Origin: Ulva prolifera
Taxonomy: Eukaryota > Chlorophyta > Ulvophyceae > Ulvales > Ulvaceae
NCBI GenBank assembly: GCA_023078555.1
Contig: CM041198.1
Span: 2,892,233-2,956,232, forward strand
Direction: 5' to 3'
DNA: 64,000 nucleotides
Shown here: positions 1 through 10,700 of the stretch, piece by piece
Layout: every line of letters starts with the position of its first letter
Position numbering within the stretch: the first letter of the stretch is position 1
Notes under the pieces: model-generated
The model's database searches: none
Told to the model about the DNA's origin: nothing
Seen by the model: only the letters and a program-made list of their open reading frames with translations
Position numbers and translations under genes: made by a program

Positions 1-1
1 C

Positions 2-3000
2 CTGGGAACGTCTTCTTGAGCTTCGGGAGCAGCTCCACGGCATTCGCCAGGTGGCGCCGCTCGTCTGGCTGGCCATCGATGAATAGCACAAACGGCTCCA
101 AGTCGTGGACTGACGCAACCTGCACCAAGCACACGTGCTTTTGGAAATTGAGGTTTAGGATGCAGTGCATGCACCGCATGTATGCTGCCCTGCAGGTCAA
201 GCGAAGCTGTGGAGTCGTTCTGAGCGGATCGCATGCGCAGGTGACGTTTACAAAGTAAAGCATTGAAAGTACTCGAGTCCTCCTTTGGCTCGTAGACTGG
301 GACTCAAATTGGCCACATGGCAATCCGGCAAAAAGTGATCAACACAATATCGGTTCTGGCGTCCAGGTTCGGCTGCATTGCGCCTCCTCAGGACGGGCAG
401 CGGCCTGACGACCTGTAGCCATGCTACACCAAGCGGGCGTGCCACCGCAGCACATCACTGACATTTTGTGTTTCCCTGGAAACCCTGTTCAGAGTTGTTT
501 CCGGGCCCTGTTCAGAGCCATGCAATTCAACTGTGCATGTGTCGACGTTTCATGTCAGAGACCAAACGCTGTAACTCTGAGGCAGGGTCGTTCCGCCAGG
601 TGGCAGCGGGTACAATAGTATATATCGCGCACTGTACTGTAGCGTATACCATATACCATGTACATAGTACGTGACAGATCGCACCTCGAGGCCATAGTTG
701 CGGTAAGCCACCTTCCGCATCGCGGTGAAGGGGAAGGGGTCACACATGTGCGCCCACGCTGCCATCTTCAACATCGTGACCTCCATCGCGAGCGACCCCA
801 CCTGCGACGAGATGTCCGCCGGGCCCTGCCCCGCGATGAGCTCGGCAAACTGCACATACTTGACACCTGCACACACACTTCGCTGTACTTTGTAGAGGTC
901 TCGCATGGACAGTACCAGCTGCCCATGTGTATTTGTCCCGCAATTTTGCATGGGCGCGTGAGCACCGGCTACCTGAAACACGAAATCACCCTCCCCAGGT
1001 CCTCACGATCAGGTACTCCTCGGGCGACCAGTTTATGGCGGCTCTTGTCGCATACGGCGCATATGCGTGTTCTGGTGGCAGGTATGAACAGGCACGCATC
1101 ACATGTCAGCAGCCATGAGCATGCGAGTTGAAGTTGCATCGCGCCTCCCCCCTGGCCCCACCCATCCCCTCCATGATAAAATGATCAAAGTTGAGGTATG
1201 TACAGGGAACTCAGTCAAGTTTGTGATACACCAGCGATGTAAACGCTACACCACTGGTCCCCATCGCATCACGACGCAAGGGGGGTCTGGTGGTACAGCG
1301 GTCTTATAATTGATAATTATCAATGCTGCTGCCGGCGGTTGTTCACAGAAATCCAGGTGACGCACCAGGAGAGTCTTTGTCAGCACTCTTGAGGGCCTGC
1401 TCGAGCACCTGCTCCCATGTGACTGAGGGCCGGCCGTTGAGCAGCCCCCGGTAGTGCTCCGCCGTCGGCGACTCCTCGTCCGCCTTTGCCCACTCATCGT
1501 TTGCATGCCACCGTACCTGCACGTGCGTTGGACTGGCGAGCCGCGCTCTCAGGCCGAGGTGATGCGTTTACTTTGGTTGTTGTTGTTGCAAAAGTCGATT
1601 GCAGTTGTTGCAAAAGTCGATTGCACATATTTGGGCCCAGGCTGGCTGACCACCTGGTCGCCGCCCTTTCACCCCCAAGCCATACGTGACACAATTATCC
1701 ACACCTGATGCTTTTGGTTGTGTGGAGCAATCAGTATGTGGGAGTGGGTGCAGGGAGCGCACCCCCATGCATGCATGGCGGAGGGCTCGGGAGGCTGCAC
1801 CGGAGTGGCTAGAGGGGTGTGAACTTCATACAATATTGTCCTGCGGACGGCAGCAGTGCTGCTGTGGATGTGATTGTGCCGCAGACTGCACTCTTACGCA
1901 GTGCTTGCGCGCCGTGCTGCTTGTCTCTCCGACTCTGTCCGTGTGCATGCCCACACATCGGCATATGTGGTCCCGTTCACTTGGAGTTGCCAATGTCCAA
2001 TAGGATACGGCTCAGTAAATTCAGATTTACTTTGCTTTACACAAGCAGTGCTTACGTGAATCACCGCGACATATGACATACTGCAGTTCTTTGCTCCCGT
2101 AAACGTTGTACAGGCCGTGATCAGCTGGCATGGGCCCAAAACCTCTGGAAGATCCTGGATCCTGGCCCAGCGCGTGGGCGCTGGGTGTGATCCGGTGTGG
2201 GCCAACAAAGCAGCACGGCCATGCTGCACAGGCGCAGCTGCTCAGGGTGAATCGGCCGACACCTCTTTTGAGAAGAATTCTTTTTAAAAAAAGAAGAAAA
2301 AGAAGAAAAATATTCTGAAAAAAATCAATGATGCATTGTGCACATGCATGTGGAGGGAGATCGAAGGCGCACCCAGTCAAAGTCGACGGGGTCGCGGCCG
2401 AAGCGCAGCGGCAGGTCAACCAGGAACTGCAGGTTGTCGCGGATGAGGTGGCCGATGCTTTTGGTGTTGAAGGGCGTCCGCAAGGTGAGCGGCTGTGTGT
2501 ACACAACCACGTCCTCCGCCGCCGGCAGCGGCTCGCCAGGCCGCCAGTCCATGTGGAACTGATTCTCGGCCTCGCTCTCACCCTTCCGCCAATTGGAAAT
2601 GCCCCCAACTTCCGGATCGACCCTGCCTCAGAGTTGCAGCGTTTGGTATCTGCCATGAAACGTCGACACATGTACAGTTGAATTCGGGCTGCTGAGGCAC
2701 CTAGGAATTACACGAGCAATAAGGACAGAGAAGTAGAGACAGGATCGCCGATTGCATGCTAATGGCCGATACAGACGTGACCGTATGATAGCCTCGGAGA
2801 ATTTTTGTACAACACTGGTAGTACTCGTCTAAAGACCACCGCAGCCCCGAGATGCAGCGGGGTCTAGGGCGCAGACCCGAGGTGCTTGGGGGTTCGGGCG
2901 CCTCGAGGTGGCTAGGTACAATACGGACGTGCCTCGTGCTTGTGGCCGATCTCACGTTTGTGGTCGACATGTGCAGCGTATGCAATGGCAAACTTGCAGA

Positions 3001-3914
3001 TCACATGCATGCATACCCGTCACAGGACTGTCAGTGCATATGCATTCCCGATGATGTTCCTGCCTGGCGCTACCACAGCATCATGATGCTCGCTGCCACG
3101 AATCATTGTGCTGATCCTGGGATTGACGAAATACTTGCTGACCAGAATGAAATCTCACTTCAATGTGGAGCTCTGTGGTGTGGCCGTGTGAGCGTGGCTG
3201 TTGCTTCTTTCCTTTTGCTGTGTACACAATCCTGTCTATTCCAGTTCACGCCTCTATCATCGTTACTTCAAAGCGGAACATAAATGGCCGGAACGTGGAT
3301 GGCCGGGATGCACACATCGATGCAGCGGTGGACGTCCACGGTGCGTACGGACAGCACGTCCGCGTCCACGCGTGCGCACAGTACGTCCGTACGGACAGCA
3401 CGAAGCCTTCAGTACAGCATCTTTAAGAGTTGTCTTGCTCACGGGGCAAAGCGCACCGCGTCATGCGCAACCACGGGTCTTCTGGCTTGTAGTCGTCTCC
3501 AAAGATATCCGGCGTTGCCCCGTCGATCCCGTAATGGACGAACCGCGAGCTGCTCAGGTCATAGTACACGTTCTCGAAATGACACGCCCGAGTCAGTGTC
3601 TGTGTGCCTAGGCACTGCATCACTGTTCGCTGAGATCCTGCTTCTGGTTGCGGTTTATCTTCCTGTAGATCGCTCGGTGCTGCATCATCTTGAACGCTTA
3701 CTCTGAGGCTGCGTCCTGACGCCACTGACGCTGCGTGGCTACCGCTCAATAGCCACAACAGCAGTGGCGTAAAAGCGAACATGGCAATTATAGCAAACTT
3801 TCTGATGTACTGAGGCACTCGAGGCTCTGGCTGGTGTGGCTTCGGCTCAGGCGTGTGGACAGAGGAGTTTCGGACACAGGCACAGGCGGAGCTACAAGCC
3901 CTGCTGCAGGACAT
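2..3914 (-). CDS. GT61/DUF563-like glycosyltransferase, gene B (5' five exons; continues off the window)
   Basis: Exons read on the minus strand are 3914-3457, 2574-2373, 1516-1366, 866-685 and 119-2; phases agree throughout and every exon has a counterpart in gene A. The start at 3914 gives a short cytosolic tail, then a hydrophobic segment (FAIIAMFAFTPLLLWLL, about residues 42-58), so a type II Golgi membrane protein is likely; a second Met lies at 3782. Recognisable pieces are QCLGTQTLTRACHFENVYYD in exon 1, IGHLIRDNLQFLVDLPLRFG in exon 2, an FAELIAGQGPAD block in exon 4 and RRHLANAVELLPKL in exon 5. These follow the order of the GT61 fold seen in plant, EOGT and algal members. The sugar transferred cannot be told. 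The acceptor of exon 2 is the weakest junction. The C-terminal exons, including the nucleotide-sugar loop, lie beyond base 1. Confidence 0.8.
524..595 (+). repeat. 72-bp dispersed repeat, copy 1 (inverted partner at 2613-2684)
   Basis: A 72-bp segment in intron 4 of gene B. Its reverse complement recurs at 2613-2684 in intron 1 of the same gene with only about six differences and no gaps. It contains the core GTCGACGTTTCATG. It looks like a short non-autonomous element or a fragment of one; no flanking target-site duplication was recognised. Confidence 0.8.
1991..2031 (-). repeat. Dispersed hairpin repeat, copy 1
   Basis: On the minus strand this reads AGTAAATCTGAATTTACT followed by GAGCCGTATCCTATTGG. 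The first 18 bases form a 7-bp stem with a CTGA loop. Related copies are at 43839-43879 and 62324-62368. It sits in intron 2 of gene B. Confidence 0.75.
2613..2684 (-). repeat. 72-bp dispersed repeat, copy 2
   Basis: Inverted copy of 524-595, located in intron 1 of gene B just upstream of exon 2. The two copies could pair within the pre-mRNA and enclose exons 2 to 4; whether that matters is unknown. Confidence 0.8.
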
Positions 3915-6251
3915 CGATGTAGACGCGAATGCGATGTGTCAACGCAGCTGTGCAGGTGTCTCTGGCTATTATGCTGTCTCCCAGCCGCAGGGACGGTCAT
4001 CCGTGCTATGCGCGCGGCTGCAGAATTGCAACGTCCGCGGCAAGGCGACACCATGCTGCAGGCAAGCGCGTCATGATTAATAGGACTGACGTCCTGAGCA
4101 GCTCCGCTGTGGCGCCGTGCAGAGGAAACTTGAGCCGCTTGCACGCAACTACGTCGATGTCTGCGCAGCAGGGGCCAACGTTGCAGCTGTGAAGCACGCA
4201 GTGCAGCCGCGCTGCATGCGGATTATGCACCAGATACGTATTCCTAGCGTATGCTCAACACCGGGGGGGGGACATAGTCAGCGCGGCGGACCGCGGCGGA
4301 CCGTGCATATCGGCATGCACACAACCCACTCGCCACGACCACACAGTGTATGCTGTTCTGCGGCAGGTGCCGGCTGCGAGGTGGCTTGATTGTGCACTGC
4401 TCTGTGCGATTGCTGCGCTATCACTGCCTCGCTCCGACTTTGTCTTTGTAACGCCGCGTATCTCGAGATACGATGTTGTGTCAGCGCTGCTTTCGCACAA
4501 TATCCGCGTCTTTGTGGTTGTTCCGCTGCGATGGCTGTGGCGTTTGGAAACTTTCATATCAGAATGCAGCAGCCGTGACATATGCAGCTTGGATTCATGA
4601 GTGCTAAGTGGATCGCAATCTGGAACCACTAATCGGCGATTGTCCCTCGACTTCATACGTACGTATACAGGTTAACTTATTCGCGCTGGGCGGAGCCTCT
4701 GGCTTTTCCATGGCCTTGATGATATTGTGAGAGTTATTATGAGCTTCATGAACCCAGAGGCAGTGCAGCTTGTAAGCAGTGACTGGAATGTACAGAAATT
4801 GACCAGCCAAGGAATTCTGTTTGCCTGTGACAGTGATTGTAAACACAGTGAAGGACACCCAAGGCATTTGCAGCCAAAGCGTTGGTTCAATGGCAGACCA
4901 TTTCACAGGGAAAATTATGCCTGGGGAGTTGGACAACGAATGCTTCGGCTACTCACGAACATGGGGTACTTGCACATGACCACTGCATGTCTACTGTTAA
5001 GGTCATTGGGTGTCACCTGATTTCCACGGAAACAAGTTAATGATGCCACTCATGCTGGAGCATATCTAAGAAGAATCTGAGTGTCTGATGATCTTCTAGA
5101 ATACAGCGCATACTATGCCTTGCAAGGCTGCTGTCGTTGCGAGTGCCAGACACTTGCTCATTGTCATGTGCTATACAGGTCTGGGTTTCACTGTACATTT
5201 GAAGTATCCGACCGCTTTACACAATCGATTGACCGAGGCTCATCCGAAAGCCTTCAGTGCAGGTCAATTACAACTCCAGAGCAACGTTGCACGTCTGCAG
5301 CACGTTCACAGAGAGAGCGAGCATGCCTCAGAGCTCAGACGTCGAAACGACCGTCGTGAAATGTGGCTGTACCGACGAGACACAAATGAGCTTAAAGTGT
5401 ATGTTCCCACACGCTCAGCTTGTGCATCCGCCGTACCATGGTTCAAAATCGTCAGCGGTGCACATGATACCGACGGGTTACCAATAGCTAGCGGAACCAG
5501 ACAATGGCAACAGCGTGACTATGCAGGTTTCCCATTCTCCCTTGTACATGCTTGCAGTAGTGTGTGAGCTTGTAGTACAGGTCTTCTCTTCGAGCTGAGG
5601 TATGCGGTCGATCGGGATCTCCGTGCAGAATGTGGCGGAGGCACCTCAGCACGTGCGCGAGGCAACGAAGTAGGCCTTCAACTGCAACTCTGCCAGGTTT
5701 GTGTCATGAATCAGCTCGTATTTTGTACCTCGTATTTGTGCCCATGCATGCAGGATGAAGAATACCATTGTTATTGCGTGTATAATCGATGCGCGTGCGA
5801 GAATGATGGGCCATGACACGGGAGATCTCTGCGCATTTGCAATTGTGATGTTATACCTCACAGCTGGTGAAGCATTGGCATCGGTGATTCCCTGCTTGTG
5901 CGCATGTCGCCTCAGAGCCTGCAGACAACGTCTACTGGGAGCAGCGACCCAGGAGCAGGCACACAAAAGCACTTTGAAATGAATGCAGCCACAGGCGGTG
6001 CCTAAGTAAGTTACAACGTGGATTCTTGACTTTTGGAGTCCAGGCACGGATGATTGCCACAATGCTATGCTGTGTCCATAACCCAAATTCACTTTTCCTG
6101 TTGCAGACTGGTACTTGACTTTCAGACCAGACGTAGCTGCTGACATCAAGCAAGGAACAACAAGAAACTGCTGCTCACCCTTCATCAGATTCATCTCTGT
6201 CATAGTGGCAGACATGTAGCTACCACCAGGACAGAGTTAGCCACACCACCC

Positions 6252-6289
6252 CTTCCACCTCATGCAAATGCTTCCACCTCATGCAAATG
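6252..6289 (+). repeat. Two tandem 19-bp units
   Basis: Two exact, directly adjacent copies of CTTCCACCTCATGCAAATG. They lie in the A-B intergenic region. Confidence 0.9.
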
Positions 6290-6422
6290 ATGTCGCCATG
6301 CCACCTACTTCACAACCACACTTGATCTGATCGCATCATGATGCACCATCCAGCAATTTAGCCCTACAACACCCTCATGTTCATGCCTCATCCCTATAAA
6401 ATTGACATATGTGCGGACACTA

Positions 6423-6690
6423 GTGTTACAAGGACAAAGGCAGCAAGTCGGGCAGCACCGCGAAAGGAGCAAGCAGACGAAGCAAACACCAAGACACCCA
6501 CGAACATCTCACCCAACACCGGCGTAGCAAGCGACAAAGATCCGCAGACCGCCAAGCACACACCCAGACACCAGCACACACACGCACAGACCCACACACC
6601 CACAAACCCAAACCCACACACGCGCATGTACAAACCCCACAGCCGACACACAACACCACAACCACCAGCACCACAACGCCCGCCGCCGGA
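6423..6690 (+). repeat. Dispersed repeat with ACAAGGACAAAG head and CA-rich body
   Basis: It starts with GTTACAAGGACAAAGGCAGC, followed by GGCAGCACCGCGA, then several hundred bases rich in CA dinucleotides. The same head plus CA-rich body occurs at 62685-62870, and related heads occur at 62205-62280, about 26990-27097 (inverted) and twice at 51420-51540 (inverted). It may be a SINE-like or other non-autonomous element. The open frame across it has threonine/proline/histidine-biased low complexity and is not called as a gene. Confidence 0.6.
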
Positions 6691-7754
6691 CGACAGGCGG
6701 ACACTAGTGTCACCTGGCCAGTCTGATCTAGTGGGAAAAGGCTGCCCTATCTACTATGGCACAAGTACTTGTATGCTTCATCGGCCCTACGGCATTCACT
6801 GAACTGTTTGGTGTTGCTGAGGTGCTACCTGCCACTCCACCTCTGCCCTTGCTTGCGACGTTGCTGCTGCTGATGTACCACCAACAACTGCTGTTGGTGG
6901 CTGGGCCATCACCAGGGGCAGCCGCCACAAAGCCGCAAAGGAGCACCACAGTTCCGGCATCTGCCAGCAGCATCCCAGAGACGTATGAGATGTAGCCACC
7001 ACCAGCTGTCAGCAGCACAGGCTGGAGCTATTGCCTAGCCACACAGCAGCTGTTGCAGCTACACGGCTGCCTATCCATCCAGGCTGCCGCCATAGGCCCC
7101 CGCAATCCGCCACCGCACCACATGCGCATGCATGCAACACATGCGGTGGCCGGTGTTTTGCTGGGAGGTACTAGCGAAGCAGCCGGACAGCTGCCCTTCA
7201 AGACACCCCAAGAGGAGCTCCCTGTTATGCGGTGCAGGGCACAGCTGGCACTCGTGACGTGAGCCAGCATCGACGCCGGTCCAGGCTGTCATCTCAGAGG
7301 TAGCCCTGTAGATCTATAGCCCTGGAACGTGGAGAGCCTCCCTGCACACACGGGGCAGCGCGGAGCAGCTCATGCATGCTGGACAGATCTTGGGCAGATC
7401 CCCCACCCCCCCCTACCCACGATGCGATTCGGGATCATTGTCACGTCAATCGCAAAGACCGGACTCCACACATCATCCTCTGTCCCGCAGGCAGACTTCC
7501 CTGTCCGACACCCCCAGTCCGGCGGGGCCCCTCTGCATGTGCGCGATTCACCCACGCCACCACATGCAGCGCACCCCGCGTCCCATGCCCCCGCCCCTCG
7601 ACCCGCCCCGGCCGCAATCACGCCGCCGTTGCTCACACCGCCGACATCGATGCGCACATCAGGTAGCTACAATCACCCGTGGCGGCGCCTCCCCGCAGTG
7701 CACCGGCAGCCAGGCTTTCAGTCGCCCTCGGGGATCCAAACCGAAATGCTGCGC

Positions 7755-10700
7755 TCACGCGGAGTACGCCGAGAGCTCCCCGCCGCCGCGCTGCGCTGTG
7801 CTGTGCTGTGCCCGCTCGAGCGCGATGCGCAGCAGCGCCGTGAGCTTGTCTTCCCGCAGCACGACGTCCGTGTTGCGCGCGAACATCGGCTTCGTCCACG
7901 GCTGCCCCGGCCGCCGGCGGACCTCGGCCTCGCTCTCAACGCGGTAGCGCAGCATGTTGACGTACCCGATGTACCCCCAGCACCAGTCGATCTCGAGGAA
8001 GGGGCGCTGGATCGTGTACGGCGACTCGAATTCGTCCTTCTTGCTCTGTTCCTGTGATTCTTTCTCCTTTGGGGGCAATGGTTCCAGCTCAAACGCGTAT
8101 CTGCATGCGCGGCGGAGCGGTCAGCATGGTCCGGCTCGAGATTGAAGTGGTGTGAGGCCACAAACTGATGGCCCTGTCTGCGCCAAATTTCCCATACGTG
8201 GCGCAGTAAGGATGAATCATACAGCCTTCACAGGGCTAGTTTGAGGCTCTACGGAACCACCCTGAGGGAGTATGGAGGGGGGACTGGAGGGCGCACTCGG
8301 GGGGCCCGACGAGGATGGTCGTGGCGCCGTTGGGCAGGTAGATGAGGCGGAAGCTGCGGCTGCCGATGTTCGACACGAGCACCGTCGCCTTGGACAGCAG
8401 TTGCAGCTGCTTCTCGAGGGGATGCGCCGAGATTTCCACGTGCTCCATACGCACACCTGCATGCATGGGCCGCATGCATTAGAACTCAGTCACGGTCAGG
8501 CCTGCGATGCAGCACACAGCACAGCACAGCAGGCTTGTACAGGTTGAAGCTGCAGCCGTCTGCAGATGGCGCCGACTGGGCATGTGTCAAGTCACAACAT
8601 TGCAGGCTGGGTCGACGTTGTGCTGATTGGACGGACAGTAGCGGCGTTGAGTCGCCGGGCACGAGCACACAGGCAAAGCCCGGTGTGATAGGTACGGCTT
8701 CAAGGCACCATGGCCACTGGCGCCAGGCCTGCATGGCAGTGGCTGTGGGGCGTGCCTGGGAAGGTCGCCTTCAGTCTCGGCAGCAGCTCACCCGCATTCG
8801 CGAGGTGGCGCTTCTCTCTTTTCTTGCCATCCAGGAACAGCACAAACGGCTCCAGGTCGTGAACTGACGCCGCCTGCAGCCGCATGCATGCATGCCTTTA
8901 CACGCAGGTGAAGTGTGTGAGCTGCAGCACAGCCGCCGGCGCTCAGAGTCATGCACAGCTTGACAGTTCGCCAGCATGAGGCCCATTTGTGCTTTTGTGT
9001 CTAAAAAATCTGTACATGATGCAGCCATTGGCCAACCATGGGCTGCTCCAAGTACAACGAGTGGGCTGCTCCAAGTACAACGTGCATACACCAAACAGCA
9101 AGCCAACCATGTCTCTAAAACGTGCACGCCAGGACTTGAGTCTAAAGTTTCATGGGTGTCAGCGAAACGTTTGTTGAAACTGCTAACCAGGGGTGGCTCG
9201 ACGGCCGAGCACCCCGTGCCTTCTGTTATGTCTGGGGGAGTCCCCACTGATAATATCGACACAGTGATGCAGGTTTTCTCGAATCACTACCTATCTGAAA
9301 TGAACCCGGTCCCACATGCCACATTCTGCGAGCAAACTGATGCTGAGCACATGTCTGAGACACATTGCACGCATGGCGCCAAACTGAGCCTGAACACAAC
9401 CAAGAGATGGATGATGCCTTCACACTTCACGAACTTCAACAAGCACTTGCTACAATACACAACTGGAAAGCCGCAGACCACGATGATATCATCTGCGAAC
9501 TACTGAAGGCCGGGGGGCCGCAATTGCAAACCGTCGTCCTGCAGCTCCTCAATTTCAGCTGGACGCACGAAACCATTCCCAATGCATGGTCACTCGGAAC
9601 AATTGTAAGCCTCCACAAAGCCGGGGATGCAACAGACCCCTCCAACTACCGGGGTATCACACTGCTTTCAATATTCCGGAAGCTTTTTAGCACACTACTC
9701 AGGTCCCGCCTCCAAAACAATATAACCCTCCATGAGTCTCAAGCCGCATTCCGCGAGGATCGCGGCTGTGTAGACCATGTCCACACCTTTGCACGCATTG
9801 TCCGGGCGGCTGCCGCGGCGGACACTCCACTTTATCCTTTCTTCCTGGACATCCGGAAAGCATACGATACTGTGTGGCGCGACGGTCTGTTGTACAAACT
9901 GCTCCAGAAAGGAGTGACAGGCCGCCTCGGTCGGGTCATCGCACACATGCTCTCAAACACGAAATCAAGGGTGCGCTTCCAAGACCAGGAATCACCATAC
10001 TTCCCCATCACCCTCGGGGTCGGCCAAGGCGACCCCCTGTCAACCATTCTCTTTGATGTGTTCATTGATGATCTGCTTGAAACACTGCACACCCGTCCAA
10101 AAGAACTCTGCATTCCCCTTGACTCACCAGACACCGATAAAATTTCCGGACTCACTTATGCAGATGATGTCAATGCAATGTCCTTGACACCGGCAGGGCT
10201 CCAGGGACATATTGTTACAATCGATAAATGGTTGTTTCAATGGCGCTCCTTCCTGCTGGCTGTACGCCAGCGCTGTTTGCTGCAACGGCTTTGACGGTCA
10301 TGCGACGATGGGCTGCGTGGTTGATGACTAGCTGCTTCCTTGTGAAGCTGGATGCCTGTGTTTTTTCTAATTGTGCAGACGCTTTTGAAGTTTCTCATGT
10401 GCAGTGCACTTGCCCGTAGTGGGCGTGCACTGACCTGGTGAATGAGTGGATTTGCGTGTGAGTTCCTAGCAATGGCTCGGTGCCCGGCCTCTGTCCTTTG
10501 TAACTACATACGAGTACGAGCCTAGTGCCATGACTGCGTGAGTGGATTTGCGTGTGTATTCCTGGCAACGGCTCGCTGCCTGGCCTCTGTCCTTTGTAAC
10601 TACATACGAGTACTGCTAGGCGGCTATACACACCAAGGCATGCGTCCTGGAATTTTGGCCGAGCAAATGCGAAGAAATCAAATGTGCTGCTGACAGCTAG

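Larger units (their letters stand above)
3915..7754. other. Intergenic DNA between glycosyltransferase genes B and A
   Basis: No gene could be supported. The longest reading frame (6215-5646, minus, 189 codons) has a hydrophobic stretch near its end but no recognisable domain, so I do not call it. The region holds a 16-bp palindrome at 4458-4473, a 19-bp direct repeat (6252-6270 and 6271-6289), and a CA-rich low-complexity stretch at about 6420-6690 that begins with a dispersed-repeat head. Promoter elements of gene B should lie just right of 3914, but no TATA-like signal stands out. Confidence 0.6.

Noticed and set aside
5646..6215. Minus-strand frame of 189 codons with a hydrophobic stretch
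   Set aside because: No family resemblance, no splice partner and no consistent bias; kept only as a remark in the intergenic entry.
6377..6802. Frame of 141 codons rich in Thr, Pro and His
   Set aside because: It is the CA-rich body of a dispersed repeat; a frame free of stops is expected from that composition.
7329..8057. Plus-strand frame of 242 codons
   Set aside because: Antisense shadow of the last exon of glycosyltransferase gene A; no domain.
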